A DNA stretch of 40,682 bases, taken from NCBI GenBank assembly GCA_011322625.1, contig DRMH01000132.1, forward strand, positions 1 through 40,682, read 5' to 3'. This DNA is from Thermosulfurimonas dismutans (GTDB lineage Bacteria; Desulfobacterota; Thermodesulfobacteria; Thermodesulfobacteriales; Thermodesulfobacteriaceae). Positions within the stretch are counted from its first letter, which is position 1. Every line of letters starts with the position of its first letter. The position numbers and the translations under genes were made by a program. The notes under the pieces were generated by a model, which saw only the letters and a list, made by a program, of their open reading frames with translations, was not told where the DNA came from and searched no databases. Below, one piece after another: positions 17,601 through 26,300 of this stretch.

Positions 17601-19849
17601 TGGACCTCATTGCCGGTCTTCCCCCCACGGTGGCCCTCGAGCAGCGGACGAGCCGCCCGGGCCCCCGCTCCACGGTGGGGACCATGACCGAGGTCCTCCC
17701 CTACCTGAGGCTCCTTTTTGCCCGGCTGGGACGCGCCCACTGTCCCTCCTGCGGAAGACCGCTTTCCCGAGGCGAGCTTTCCGCTTTCGTAAAACGCCTT
17801 GTGCGGGAATTTTCCGGGGCCCGGGTTAAGATTCTCTCCCCGCGGGTTAGACGCCGCAAGGGATTTCACCGCCCGCTCTTTGAGCGGGCCTTAAGGGCCG
17901 GATACCGTGAGGTGCGGGTTGACGGCCGTTTCCTTACCCTTCCTCCCCTCCCGGAGCTTTCCCGTTTCCGGGAACACACCATCGAGGTGGTGGTGGGGGA
18001 GACCGAGGTCGCCCCGGAGAGGGAGGGGGAGCTTTCCGGGCTTCTTCGCGAAGCCCTCACCCAGGGAAGGGGCGAGGTCATAGTGTGGAGCCCTTTCGGG
18101 GAGGTCTTTTTCAGCGAAAGACTCACCTGTGCCGAGTGCGGGGTGAGCCTTCCCGAGCCGGATCCGCTCCTTTTTTCCTTTAACACCCGGGCCGGAGCCT
18201 GTCCCGAGTGTGAGGGAACCGGAAGCGCCGGGGGAGGGGTCTGTGCAAGCTGTGATGGGAGCCGCCTGCGTCCCGAGGCCCTGGCCTTCCGCATCGGAGG
18301 CCGGAACATCGCCGAACTCTCGGATCTTCCGGTCTCGGAACTTAAGCGCTTTCTCTCCGGGCTTTCCTTCTCCGGAAGGGAAGCCGAGATCGCCGAGCCC
18401 ATCCTGCGGGAGGTCCTTTCGCGGCTTGATTTTCTCTGTGATCTCGGGCTTTCCTACCTTTCCCTCTCCCGGGCCGGGGAGAGCCTTTCAGGGGGCGAGG
18501 CCCAGAGGGTGCGTCTTTCCGCGGAACTGGGCTCAAACCTCACCGGGGTGGCCTACATCCTGGATGAGCCCACCATCGGACTTCACCCCCGGGACAACGG
18601 CCGCCTGCTTTCCGCCCTTCGCCGGCTCCGGGATCGGGGAAACACGGTGATCGTGGTGGAGCACGACGAGGAGACCATCCGGGCCGCGGATCTGGTGGTG
18701 GACCTCGGGCCCGGAGGAGGACGAGAGGGAGGACGGGTCATCTATTGCGGGCCTCCGGAGGGACTTTCCCGGGCCGAGGAATCCCTCACCGCCCGGGTCC
18801 TTTCCGACGGGAGTCGCTATCGTCTCTCCGGGAAAGGCCGCCGCCCGGAAAGGTTCTTAACCGTAAAAGGGGCACGGCTTTATAACCTTCAGGACCTCAC
18901 GGTGCGCTTTCCGGTAGGGGCCCTCACCGTGGTCACCGGGGTCTCGGGTTCCGGGAAGTCCACCCTGGTCACCGAGGTGCTCTTTAAATCGCTTGAGAGG
19001 ATTCTTTCCGGGAGGGGTGGTCCGGTGGGGTGCCGGGGAATAGAGGGGCATGAGGCCATAAGGCGGGTGCTTCAGGTGGACCATTCCCCCATCGGGCGCA
19101 CCCCTCGCTCCACCCCGGCCACCTATGTGGGATTCATGACCGAGATCCGCAGGCTCTTTGCCCGGGTGCCCGAGGCCCGGGCCCGGGGCTGGACCGAAAG
19201 TCGGTTTTCCTTCAATGTGGAGGAGGGGAGGTGTCCGGCCTGCAAGGGGCAGGGCCTTGTACGGGTGGAGATGAAGTTTTTGCCCGAGGTATATCAGACC
19301 TGCGAGGTCTGCGGCGGGGCCCGTTACAACGAGGAGACCCTTTCCGTGCGCTGGCGGGGAAGGAACATCGCCGAGGTGCTCTCCATGACCATGGCCGAGG
19401 CCCGGGAGTTTTTCGCCGCGGTGCCGGAGGTGGCCCGGCCGCTTGAGGTGCTCTGCGAGCTGGGGCTGGATTACCTCACCCTGGGGCAACCGAGTCCCAC
19501 CCTTTCCGGCGGCGAGGCCCAGAGGATTAAACTTGCCACGGAATTCGTAAAGGGCCGCCGCGGGGGGACCCTATATATCCTCGACGAGCCCTCCACCGGG
19601 CTTCATATCGCGGATGTGGAAAAGCTTATGCGGCTCCTTCACGGCCTGGTGGATCGGGGGAATACGGTGGTGGTCATCGAGCATAACCTTGAGGTGATCA
19701 GGGAGGCGGACTGGATCGTGGATCTCGGCCCGGAGGGAGGCCCGGAGGGGGGAAGGCTCCTTTATGAGGGGCCCCCGGAAGGGCTTTTAAGTCTTGACAC
19801 CCCCACCTCCCGGGCCCTTAAGGAGTATCTTTCGCGGGGTTTTTCCTGA
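14612..19849 (+). CDS. uvrA: Tandem (double-length) UvrA excinuclease subunit
   Basis: 1745 residues, against about 940 for ordinary UvrA. It is two UvrA units in one reading frame, with four ABC ATPase domains. Walker A GVSGSGKS occurs at about residues 31, 609, 955 and 1443. Each has its Walker [44 protein letters not shown]. The UvrA zinc modules are present in both halves (CPYCGLPVP... and CPECEGLG... in half one; CAECGVSLP... and CPACKGQG... in half two). The two halves meet near residue 925. Half two is closer to canonical UvrA. The first ABC signature is LSGGEVARV instead of [10 protein letters not shown] double UvrA is known in Chlamydia (about 1786 residues). It senses DNA damage with UvrB in excision repair. 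No good ribosome site precedes the ATG. Confidence 0.95.
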   Translation: MRHILLKNCREHNLKGFDLSLALYRVIAVTGVSGSGKSSLVFDTLFAEGQRRYLETFSTYVRQYFERLPRPKVESIENIPPAIAVSQVNPVKSSRSTVGTLSEITHFAKMLWFRAAEARCAGCGRPILPADPLSAARALLRNHPGEPAVITAPVRAEKDPELLRRGLLQAGYFRAFIGDRVCDLEELESPPSEVEVVLDRVRITPETLSRVSEALEKGLSMSGEVRVHLPYGREERFASAERCPYCGLPVPRRTPNLFSFNSPLGACPECRGFGRVLDIDWDLVIPDKRKSLSRGAISVLEMPLAWEVREDLLDYCRKKGIPLDRPWEELPEEVRRKILFGDGSWYGVKELFDWLETKRYKAHVRILLSRFRAYRRCPACGGTRFRPEALRFYLSGLNLGEFYALSVDEALRFMEDYLSGGPAPAEERLAREVFRRLKYLSEVGLPYLTLDRQSRTLSGGEVARVLLTRALSSELTETLYLFDEPTTGLHPRDTARVVRFLRELSARGNTAVVVEHDPEVILSADEVVDLGPGAGEAGGHLLYQGPPEELLKKDTPTGRALREIPRRPQALPRTEKTFKGFLVLSGARENNLKDLTVRFPHGALSVVCGVSGSGKSTLVELCLFRGLKRARGESTEPPGAFRSLSGHEVFSTVEMLDQSPLARTPRGNLATYLRVYDLIRRLLASSREARLLGLTPAHFSFNSPEGRCPECEGLGYQVVEMQFLSDLTFPCEACGGRRFQPEVLSVSWRGRNVAEILDLTVSEALEFFRGHAEIVRRLSAAERVGLSYLRLGQPLSTLSGGEAQRLKMARAFALPEGERALLILDEPTVGLHLADIEKLLSALSELTRRGHTVIVVEHHPEVILSADWAVELGPEGGREGGYLLFEGPVAELLKKDTPTGEWLKRYLRGEIRLSGRPKEAPRPKPRLIEIRGARHHNLKNLDLDLPREKFIVVTGVSGSGKSTLAFDLIFAEGQRRYLESLPAYLRQFVKLYEEPEVDLIAGLPPTVALEQRTSRPGPRSTVGTMTEVLPYLRLLFARLGRAHCPSCGRPLSRGELSAFVKRLVREFSGARVKILSPRVRRRKGFHRPLFERALRAGYREVRVDGRFLTLPPLPELSRFREHTIEVVVGETEVAPEREGELSGLLREALTQGRGEVIVWSPFGEVFFSERLTCAECGVSLPEPDPLLFSFNTRAGACPECEGTGSAGGGVCASCDGSRLRPEALAFRIGGRNIAELSDLPVSELKRFLSGLSFSGREAEIAEPILREVLSRLDFLCDLGLSYLSLSRAGESLSGGEAQRVRLSAELGSNLTGVAYILDEPTIGLHPRDNGRLLSALRRLRDRGNTVIVVEHDEETIRAADLVVDLGPGGGREGGRVIYCGPPEGLSRAEESLTARVLSDGSRYRLSGKGRRPERFLTVKGARLYNLQDLTVRFPVGALTVVTGVSGSGKSTLVTEVLFKSLERILSGRGGPVGCRGIEGHEAIRRVLQVDHSPIGRTPRSTPATYVGFMTEIRRLFARVPEARARGWTESRFSFNVEEGRCPACKGQGLVRVEMKFLPEVYQTCEVCGGARYNEETLSVRWRGRNIAEVLSMTMAEAREFFAAVPEVARPLEVLCELGLDYLTLGQPSPTLSGGEAQRIKLATEFVKGRRGGTLYILDEPSTGLHIADVEKLMRLLHGLVDRGNTVVVIEHNLEVIREADWIVDLGPEGGPEGGRLLYEGPPEGLLSLDTPTSRALKEYLSRGFS

Positions 19850-19890
19850 CCCGTTTGGTAAACCCGAAGATTCGGGATATTATGGTCTTG

Positions 19891-21465
19891 ATGAGAAGGC
19901 TTCCGCTTGATACCTCGTCTTTTAAACAGATAAGGGAGCGGGGCTGGGTCTATGTGGACAAAACCCCCTGGATCCACCGCCTGGTAACCGAGGGCATCTG
20001 CTACTTCCTCTCCCGCCCCCGGCGGTTCGGAAAATCGCTCACCGTCAATACCCTGAAGGAACTCTTCCGCGGAAACCGCAAGCTCTTTGAGGGGCTTTAT
20101 ATCCACGATAAGTGGGACTTTACCGAACACCCGGTCCTCATCTTTGACTTTAACGAAATCTCCCATGAAAACGCCGAAAACCTAAAAAGAGGACTCCAGT
20201 ATCGCCTCACAACTTATGCCGAGGATTACGGCGTGGATCTTCCCGAAGGAGATCTCCGGGAAAGATTCGACCGGTTGATTAAGGCCCTCTATCGCAAGAC
20301 GGGCCGTCCGGTGGTGGTCCTGGTGGACGAATACGACAAACCCATCCTGGACCACCTGGGCCTGGGCGAAGAAAGAATGCATATCGCCCGCCAAAACCGG
20401 GAGATCTTAAAGAATTTCTTCGGGGTCCTCAAAGGCGCAGGCGTGGTGGATGAACTGGCCTTCGTCTTCGTCACCGGTGTCTCTTCCTTCACCAAGGTCT
20501 CCATCTTCTCCGAATGGAACAATCTGGTGGATATCACCCTTCACCCAGACTTTGCCGACTTTCTGGGCTACACCGAGGAGGAAATGGTAAGGTTTTTCCC
20601 GGAACACCTCGACCGGCTCTGTGAGGAAAAGGGGTTTAAGGGTCGTGAGGAGTGCCTTTCTGAGATCCGTTTCTGGTATAACGGCTATCGCTTTAGCCCC
20701 CGGCGCGACCTCCGGGTCTATAACCCCATCTCGGTCATGTACTGCCTTTCCTGGCGAAGCTTTGAAAACTTCTGGTTCAGGACCGGAACCCCCACCTTCC
20801 TGGTGAACTGGCTCAAGGAAAAACCCTGGCGTATCCCGGAGCTTGAACGTTTCCCGGTAGGGGCAGAGTTCCTTGAGGCCTTTGACCTGGAAAACCTTCG
20901 GGTGGAGGCCGTGCTTTATCAGGCCGGATATCTTACCATCGGAGAGGTCCGGGATGAGGAATGGGTCCTCACCTATCCCAATCGCGAGGTGCGCCGGAGT
21001 TTCCAGGGTATTCTGCTTCAGGGACTTTGCGACTGGGAGACGAGACCCCGGGTGCTGGCCGACGAACTCGGCCGGGCCATAAGACGCCTGGACTGGGACG
21101 CGGTGCGCGAGATCCTGAACGACATCCTCTCCTATATCCCTCACTCCCTCTATGCTCGTGCCGACGAGCGCTTCTTTCACACCGTGTTCTATCTGGCGCT
21201 GGCGTTATCCGGCTATCGGGCCGAAAGCGAGGTGCTCACCCACCGGGGCCGACTGGATATGGCCGTGCGCTACGAGGGGGAGGGCCGGGTCTTCGTCTTT
21301 GAGTTTAAGGCCGGGGTAAGTGCGGAGGAGGCGCTGAAACAGATCGAGGCCCGGGGCTATGCCGATCGTTTCCGGGCCCGGGGGCTTTCGGTGATAGGCG
21401 TGGGGGTTTCCTTCGACCCCGCCGAGCGCAGGGTCTTAGATATCTCGGTTCGGGCCTCATCTTGA
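19891..21465 (+). CDS. AAA-ATPase-like/PD-(D/E)XK nuclease fusion (DUF1703 family)
   Basis: About 524 residues from the ATG at 19891 (MRRLPLDTSS), the usual family start; ATG 19882 and TTG 19855 are alternatives and none has a strong ribosome site. The N-terminal domain (PF09820-like) has the family's divergent P-loop in YFLSRPRRFGKSLTVNTL and a Walker B-like VVLVDEYDKPILD. The C-terminal PDDEXK_9-like part has the core GRLDMAV...VFVFEFKAG, so Asp, Glu and Lys are kept. Members occur in many copies in anaerobes and thermophiles, and their role is unknown; defence or DNA processing has been suggested. It lies 41 bases after uvrA and three bases before the heptosyltransferase, likely co-transcribed. 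Confidence 0.88.
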   Translation: MRRLPLDTSSFKQIRERGWVYVDKTPWIHRLVTEGICYFLSRPRRFGKSLTVNTLKELFRGNRKLFEGLYIHDKWDFTEHPVLIFDFNEISHENAENLKRGLQYRLTTYAEDYGVDLPEGDLRERFDRLIKALYRKTGRPVVVLVDEYDKPILDHLGLGEERMHIARQNREILKNFFGVLKGAGVVDELAFVFVTGVSSFTKVSIFSEWNNLVDITLHPDFADFLGYTEEEMVRFFPEHLDRLCEEKGFKGREECLSEIRFWYNGYRFSPRRDLRVYNPISVMYCLSWRSFENFWFRTGTPTFLVNWLKEKPWRIPELERFPVGAEFLEAFDLENLRVEAVLYQAGYLTIGEVRDEEWVLTYPNREVRRSFQGILLQGLCDWETRPRVLADELGRAIRRLDWDAVREILNDILSYIPHSLYARADERFFHTVFYLALALSGYRAESEVLTHRGRLDMAVRYEGEGRVFVFEFKAGVSAEEALKQIEARGYADRFRARGLSVIGVGVSFDPAERRVLDISVRASS

Positions 21466-21468
21466 GCG

Positions 21469-22494
21469 GTGTCTCTTAATCCTTCCTTAAAAAGGATCCT
21501 CATCGTCAAGCTTTCGGCTCTCGGGGATGTGGTCCAGGCCCTTCCGGTGCTTGCGGCCTTGAAGAGGGGACACCCGGGCCTTGAGATAGACTGGGTGGCC
21601 GAAAGACCCCAGGCCGAACTCCTTGAGGATCACCCCTTGATCCGAAGGCTCATCGTCTTTCCCCGAAGGGAAATCCTTGCCCTTTTTAAGCGGGGAAGGC
21701 CCGGGGCTGCGGTAAAACTCTTCCGGGAATTCCTGTCCCGCCTTCGGGCCGAGCGCTACGACGCGGTGCTTGACCTTCAGGGGCTTTTTAAAAGCGGCGT
21801 GGTGGTGGCTTTTTCCCGGTCCTCCCGCAAGCTCGGGTTTACCAACCACCGGGAGGGAAGCACCCTTCCCCTAACCGAAAAACTTCCCCCCTATGATCCG
21901 GATCTTCATGCCGTGCGACGCTACCTCCTGGCCGCGGAGGCCCTGGGGGGCGTCTCCGAGCCGGTTGAGTTTCCGCTTCCGCGGTATCCTTCGGCCGGCG
22001 AGGTGGCCCAAAGGCTTGCCCTTCCTCCCCCGCCCTGGCTTATCTTCATCCCGGCCACCCGCTGGAGGACCAAACTCTGGCCGGTTAAAAACTGGCGGGA
22101 GCTTTCCGAGGCGGTCCGGGAGCTGAGCCTTCCCCTCCTCTGGGTCGGGGGTCCGGGAGACCGGGGGTATGTGGAAGGGTGTGCGGCTTGCGGGGAGAAT
22201 CTCTGCGGGCGTCTTACCCTTAAGGAACTCTGCGGGGTCCTCTCCGGCGCCCGGGCCGTGGTCTCGGTGGACACCGGGCCCATGCACCTTGCTGCGGCCC
22301 TGGGGCGGCGAGTGGTGGCCCTCTTCGGGCCCACGGCCCCCTGGCGCACCGGCCCCTTCGGAGAGGGGCACCGCGTGCTGCGGGCCGGGCTCCCCTGCAG
22401 CCCCTGTTTCCGCAAAAAGTGCCGGGATCCGCGCTGTATGGAGGCCCTAACCCCGGAAGAGGTCCTTTCCGCCCTAGCAGAGATCCTTGGTTAA
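21469..22494 (+). CDS. waaC: Glycosyltransferase family 9 (heptosyltransferase)
   Basis: 341 residues. GT9 enzymes add heptose from ADP-heptose to the LPS inner core, on the cytoplasmic face. N-terminal RILIVKLSALGDVVQALPVL is the hallmark start, and the C-terminal donor site SVDTGPMHLAAALGRRVVALFGPT is intact. A Cys-rich tail (CSPCFRKKCRDPRCM) is common in the family. The GTG at 21469 has only a weak GAGCGG upstream. WaaC versus WaaF is not certain. Its stop lies four bases from the point where the hicA remnant loses homology. Confidence 0.88.
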   Translation: MSLNPSLKRILIVKLSALGDVVQALPVLAALKRGHPGLEIDWVAERPQAELLEDHPLIRRLIVFPRREILALFKRGRPGAAVKLFREFLSRLRAERYDAVLDLQGLFKSGVVVAFSRSSRKLGFTNHREGSTLPLTEKLPPYDPDLHAVRRYLLAAEALGGVSEPVEFPLPRYPSAGEVAQRLALPPPPWLIFIPATRWRTKLWPVKNWRELSEAVRELSLPLLWVGGPGDRGYVEGCAACGENLCGRLTLKELCGVLSGARAVVSVDTGPMHLAAALGRRVVALFGPTAPWRTGPFGEGHRVLRAGLPCSPCFRKKCRDPRCMEALTPEEVLSALAEILG

Positions 22495-22551
22495 AGGCTT
22501 TTCCAATACCTTGATGAGATCGTCTCCGGAAATAACGGGAAGTTTAGCCAT
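22474..22551 (-). pseudogene. hicA: Truncated hicA toxin remnant
   Basis: An ORF absent from the track: ATG at 22551, one base overlapping the hicB stop (TAATG). It reads MAKLPVISGDDLIKVLEK, a recognisable HicA N-terminus, then seven unrelated residues PLTKDLC and TAG at 22476-22474. HicA is normally 60-80 residues with a double-stranded-RNA-binding fold and a catalytic His in a GSH motif. Here the homology stops at 22498, four bases past the waaC stop, and the antisense waaC tail follows. No continuation is visible in another frame. The toxin should be inactive. Confidence 0.7.
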
Positions 22552-22784
22552 TATATGGAAACGGATACCGTGGAAACCAGGATCTTTCGGGACTCCGGGA
22601 GAGGTTCCTCAGATTCTGCAAGGTCTTCCAGGGTTAAAAGGATGGCTTCTTTTATGTTTTCTAAGGCCTCCTCTACGCTTTCGCCCTGGCTGTAACATCC
22701 AGGAAGTTCCGGACACGAAACCACATAACCCCCCGAGGGGTCCGGTTCAAGGATTACCACAAAGTTCAAAACCCGTTTTTCCAT
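22551..22784 (-). CDS. hicB: HicB-family antitoxin
   Basis: 77 residues, ATG at 22784 with GGAGG eight bases upstream. HicB folds into a partial RNase H-like domain that binds HicA. The family pattern is clear: FVVILEPDPSGGYVVSCPELPGCYSQGESVEEALENIKEAI. There is no separate DNA-binding domain; some HicBs carry one, this short type does not. The overlapping downstream hicA is truncated, so this is an orphan antitoxin unless an intact HicA lies elsewhere. Confidence 0.88.
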   Translation of the reverse strand: MEKRVLNFVVILEPDPSGGYVVSCPELPGCYSQGESVEEALENIKEAILLTLEDLAESEEPLPESRKILVSTVSVSI

Positions 22785-22808
22785 CTTTGGCCTCCGCCTT
22801 ACCTTACC

Positions 22809-22817
22809 ATTTTATCA
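22809..22817 (-). promoter_or_regulatory. Extended -10 promoter of hicB
   Basis: On the minus strand TGATAAAAT fits the extended -10 form TGnTAnAAT, with no good -35 at 17 bases. Transcription would start about 18 bases before the hicB ATG. Confidence 0.4.
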
Positions 22818-22831
22818 GAGCCTCCTTTCCC

Positions 22832-23875
22832 TTAAAGATGCCCGGGAGGGCAGTAGGGGCGGAAGCCTTCCGGGCCGTAAGTAAAGAGCCCTACGCTTTG
22901 GGGAAGGAGCCCGTAGTGATCGTCTGAGGAAAGGTAATAGGTTCCCCCGGGAAGGTCTATCTTTCCCAGGGATTCGAGGGTATGTTCGCTCGGGGAATGT
23001 CCCCGGCGCAGGGCCTCCCGGGCCAGATAAAAGGCGTCTATCAGGGCGGAGATGCGCAGATCGAGGGGGAAGGGGAAGGCGGAGCGTTTTTCCGGAAGAT
23101 AAAGTCCTGAGGCCGGGAAGGGTTGATTCCACAGGTCGCTGTTTCCGGAAAGCAGGGTTTCGCTGGCGATTTGAGGCCCCCAGAACACCGGCAGGTGAAG
23201 CCCGGAGAGGGCCAGGGCCCGGGCCACCCGTAGGGCACTGGCCTGATCACACCAGATGATCACGGCGTCGGCTCCGAGCAGGGCCTCGAATTTGGGATAA
23301 AGATAGGTATCCTCCGGACCGAACCAGACCACCTTTTCGATTCGCAGCCGGTATTCCCAGGCGTAAAGCTTGAGCCAGCGGAGCCCCAGCCGTCCTTCAT
23401 CGTTCAGGGAAAGGAGCAGTCGCAGGTGATGACGTCCCTGGCCGGCGATGCAGCGCAGAAGCCCCTTGGCGGCCATGCGCGGGGAAAGCCCGGTGCGAAA
23501 GACTCCGCGGAAGGGCTCCCCCGGAATCTTAATGGGATCCACGTCCCCGGTAAGGAGGATCACCGGAATTCCATAGGCCCGGGCAGCCAGGATTACCTCT
23601 CCGTTGGCCCGGGGGTTCAGGGGGCCGATCAGGAGTTGAACCCCCTGGTTGCGGGCCTTTCGTATGACGGAAAGGGCCTGCTGGCCATCCTTCCCGGGAT
23701 CATATATCTTCACCCACAGGGGTAGGCCCTCCAGCCGGAAACGCGAGGCCAGATCCCGGGCCACGGCGATGACTTCCTGCCTTTCGGGACCACCGGAGAC
23801 CAGAAGCCCGATACGGGCGGCCTGGGCCGAAAAGGCCATCCAGAACAGGAGAAGACCGGCCAGAAGGGAACGCAC
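22832..23875 (-). CDS. Periplasmic binding protein, type 1 fold
   Basis: 347 residues. The signal peptide is MRSLLAGLLLFWMAFSAQA, cut before ARIGLL. The mature part begins ARIGLLVSGGPER and has two alternating alpha/beta lobes like the branched-chain amino-acid binding family (Peripla_BP_6): LLIGPLNPRANGEVILAARAYGIPVILLTGD, and later the DAVIIWCDQASALRVARAL segment. No permease or ATPase genes are adjacent, so it may be a sensor or amidated-peptidoglycan-linked binding protein rather than a transporter partner. The GTG at 23875 follows the cpoB stop by two bases. The ligand is unknown. Confidence 0.78.
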   Translation of the reverse strand: MRSLLAGLLLFWMAFSAQAARIGLLVSGGPERQEVIAVARDLASRFRLEGLPLWVKIYDPGKDGQQALSVIRKARNQGVQLLIGPLNPRANGEVILAARAYGIPVILLTGDVDPIKIPGEPFRGVFRTGLSPRMAAKGLLRCIAGQGRHHLRLLLSLNDEGRLGLRWLKLYAWEYRLRIEKVVWFGPEDTYLYPKFEALLGADAVIIWCDQASALRVARALALSGLHLPVFWGPQIASETLLSGNSDLWNQPFPASGLYLPEKRSAFPFPLDLRISALIDAFYLAREALRRGHSPSEHTLESLGKIDLPGGTYYLSSDDHYGLLPQSVGLFTYGPEGFRPYCPPGHL

Positions 23876-23877
23876 TT

Positions 23878-24687
23878 TTAGCGACCGAGTCGTTTCAGAT
23901 ATTTGCGGGCCACCGGAGCCTGTTCGCTACGGGGATATTCCTTTACGATCTTGCGGAAGAGAATTCGGGCCGCCTCGTTGTCGCCCAGGTGCAGAAAGGA
24001 AAGGGCCTGTTTGAGCAGCGCAGCCGGGACCTTGTAGTGCTTGGGATAATGATCCACCACCTTCTGATATTCCAGAATGGCCTCTTCGTAGCGACGCTGG
24101 GCATAATAGGTCTCACCGATCCAGAAATAGGCGTTGGGAGCATACTTGCCCCGGGGATAGAGTTCCAGATATTTCCGGAAGAGCTTGCGAGCCCGGGCGT
24201 AGTCTTTCTGTTTGAGGGCCGCAAGCCCCTGCCGGTAAAGTTCTTCCTGCCCGGGTCGGGAGGCCTTGCCGGAAGGAGAAGGAGGGGTCGAGACCTTCTT
24301 GCCTTTCTCCAGGGCCGCCAGGCGCTTGAGAACCTCCCCCTGAAATTCGGAAAAGGCCTCCTGATCCTGCCGTTGTTGATAGGAGAGTTCCTCCAGGAGA
24401 CCGTTCAGCCGGGCTATTTCGGCCTGGGTCTTCTGGATCTCCGCGAGCAGATCCGCCCGCCGCTGACTGAGGGCCCCGGTCTCCTTCTCCAGAGCGGAGA
24501 GACGTTTCTCCAGCTCCGAGAGCCGCCGGTTAAGGTCTCTCTGACGGGCTTCCAGACGGGAAAGCCTTTTTTCCTGCGCCTGGAGCTGACCCTCTACCGA
24601 GGATAGACGCAGGGAAAGATCCTGTACCTGCTGGGTATAGGCACAACCACAGAAAAAGAGCAGAATCACCGCCCATAATTTGCGCAT
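23878..24687 (-). CDS. cpoB: Tol-Pal coordinator CpoB/YbgF-like TPR protein
   Basis: 269 residues. A likely lipoprotein signal (VILLFFCGC, Cys 15) precedes a coiled coil (about 20-130, LEKRLSALEKE), a Pro-Ser linker and three TPR units (about 145-265). Repeats such as FRKYLELYPRGKYAPNAYFWIGE and YQKVVDHYPKHYKVP are the YbgF family pattern. CpoB coordinates peptidoglycan synthesis with outer-membrane constriction through Tol. tolQ is 13 kb away rather than adjacent, unusual as these are usually together. It is the first of a two-gene unit with the periplasmic binding protein. Confidence 0.85.
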   Translation of the reverse strand: MRKLWAVILLFFCGCAYTQQVQDLSLRLSSVEGQLQAQEKRLSRLEARQRDLNRRLSELEKRLSALEKETGALSQRRADLLAEIQKTQAEIARLNGLLEELSYQQRQDQEAFSEFQGEVLKRLAALEKGKKVSTPPSPSGKASRPGQEELYRQGLAALKQKDYARARKLFRKYLELYPRGKYAPNAYFWIGETYYAQRRYEEAILEYQKVVDHYPKHYKVPAALLKQALSFLHLGDNEAARILFRKIVKEYPRSEQAPVARKYLKRLGR

Positions 24688-24697
24688 AGTTTAGCTT

Positions 24698-25546
24698 TTA
24701 GCCGTCTTTGGCCAGGGCGTCAAGCTCGGAAAGGATGCGAAGCGGGGCGCGGGGATCGAGGAGGGTGGCGGTTCCCACCTGGAAGGCCCGGGCCCCGCAG
24801 AGGAGATACTCCCAGGCATCCCGCCCCGAGACGATCCCCCCGCAGGCAATAAGCGGAAGCTTTACCCGGCGGGAGAGTTCATAAACCAGACGCAGGGTGA
24901 GGGGCTTTATGGCCGGGCCGGAAAGGCCCCCGAGATGGAACCGGGGTCCCTTTCCCTCCCGGATCACCGAAAGGGCCGGGTAGGTGTTGGCACAGGTCAG
25001 GGCCTCGGCCCCGGCTTCCTCCGCGGCCTGGGCCACCTCCGAAACCGGCCCCACCGGGGAAAGCTTCACCGCAAGGAACCCCTTCCATACCTCGCGAATC
25101 CTTTTCACCAGGCGGAAGACCCCCTCCGGGTCCTGGGAGAAGGCTATGCCCCCCTTTTTTACATTGGGACAGGAGATGTTCACCTCAAGCCCCGAGGCCC
25201 CGGCCCCGCAAAGCCCCTCGGCAAGGCGCAGGAACTCCTCCTCGCTCTCCCCCAGGATGTTCACCACCACCGGCGGCCCGTAGGAAAGGAGCCGGGGAAG
25301 GATCCTTTCCCGAAAGACCGAAAGCCCGGGATTCTCAAGCCCGATGGAGTTTATAAGCCCGCAGGGGGTTTCGCTAAGCCGCGGCGGAGGGTTCCCCTCG
25401 CGGGGAAAAAGCGAGATCCCCTTGCTCACCAGGGCCCCGGCCCCTTTAAGTACCTCTTGAGGAAGCGTCTCCCCGAAACCCCAGGTGCCGGAGGCAAGCA
25501 TGAGGGGATTTTTAAGTTTTAGCGAGCCGAGACTAAGTAAGGGCAT
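24698..25546 (-). CDS. pyrD: Dihydroorotate dehydrogenase B, catalytic subunit
   Basis: 282 residues. FMN-dependent oxidation of dihydroorotate to orotate in pyrimidine synthesis, with electrons passed to PyrK. The class 1B features are visible: NPLMLASGTWGFGE near the N-terminus, NSIGLENPG, the catalytic Cys in NISCPNVK, and the FMN phosphate loop IACGGIVSGRDA followed by GARAFQVGTA. It overlaps pyrK by 14 bases. Leucine codons are mostly CTT here, unlike the CTG-rich genes next to it. Confidence 0.95.
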   Translation of the reverse strand: MPLLSLGSLKLKNPLMLASGTWGFGETLPQEVLKGAGALVSKGISLFPREGNPPPRLSETPCGLINSIGLENPGLSVFRERILPRLLSYGPPVVVNILGESEEEFLRLAEGLCGAGASGLEVNISCPNVKKGGIAFSQDPEGVFRLVKRIREVWKGFLAVKLSPVGPVSEVAQAAEEAGAEALTCANTYPALSVIREGKGPRFHLGGLSGPAIKPLTLRLVYELSRRVKLPLIACGGIVSGRDAWEYLLCGARAFQVGTATLLDPRAPLRILSELDALAKDG

Positions 25547-26300
25547 CTAGATCCACCTCCCGCAAGCCCACCGCCGGCCCCTCCACGCATACCTTAAGAT
25601 ACCCTCCGTCCCTTCTTGGCACGGCACAGCCCAGACAGAGCCCCCGCCCGCAGGCCATCACCGCCTCAAGGGAAAGCCAGGTCGGGATTCCCGCCTCCCC
25701 GGCTATCCGCCCCACCGCAGAAAGCATGGCCGGCGGACCGCAGGCCAGGATCATCGCCGGCCTCTCCCGGGTCAGGGCCTCGGAGAGGGCCTCGGTTACC
25801 AGGCCGCGTCTTCCCGCCGAGCCGTCCTCGGTGGTAACGATGAGGGGCGAAAGCCGCGCAAGCCGCGAGATCCGCAGGAGATCCCCGCGGGAACGGGCCC
25901 CGTAAAAGAGCCGGCGAGGGACCCCGCGGGCTTTTAAGGTTTCAAGATAAAAAAGAAAAGGGGCCACCCCGATCCCTCCGGCGATAACCCACACCGGTCC
26001 GGCATCCGGCACGGGAAAGGGTCTTCCGAGGGGTCCATCCACTTTTACTTCGTCTCCCCGGCGAAGGGCCGAAAGGATCCGCGTCCCCCTCCCCCGCACC
26101 TGATAGAGCACGGAAATCCTTGCGCCTTCTACCTCGTGGACGGAAAAGGGGCGGGGGAGGAGGGGATCGTTTCCGGGCCAGGCGCTAAGCCTTACGAACT
26201 GCCCCGGAAGGGCCTTTTCCGCCACCTCCGGGGCCTCAAGCTCAAGAAGGAAATATTCTTCCCCGAGTCTTTTTTGCCGGATGACCTTTGCCGGGATCAC
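25533..26300 (-). CDS. pyrK: Dihydroorotate dehydrogenase electron-transfer subunit
   Basis: 255 residues. PyrK carries FAD and a [2Fe-2S] cluster and links PyrD to NAD. FAD motif RPFSVHEV, nucleotide-binding GGIGVAPFLFYLE, LACGPPAML, and the C-terminal cluster site ACGRGLCLGCAV with a later Cys in YLKVCVEGP give four Cys in the family spacing. The GTG start overlaps the yeeE stop (GTGA), so it is coupled to the sulfur-transporter genes upstream. Confidence 0.93.
   Translation of the reverse strand: MIPAKVIRQKRLGEEYFLLELEAPEVAEKALPGQFVRLSAWPGNDPLLPRPFSVHEVEGARISVLYQVRGRGTRILSALRRGDEVKVDGPLGRPFPVPDAGPVWVIAGGIGVAPFLFYLETLKARGVPRRLFYGARSRGDLLRISRLARLSPLIVTTEDGSAGRRGLVTEALSEALTRERPAMILACGPPAMLSAVGRIAGEAGIPTWLSLEAVMACGRGLCLGCAVPRRDGGYLKVCVEGPAVGLREVDLDALT

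Noticed and set aside
18857-19489. 210-residue minus-strand ORF over uvrA
   Set aside because: Shadow of the fourth UvrA domain, no motif.
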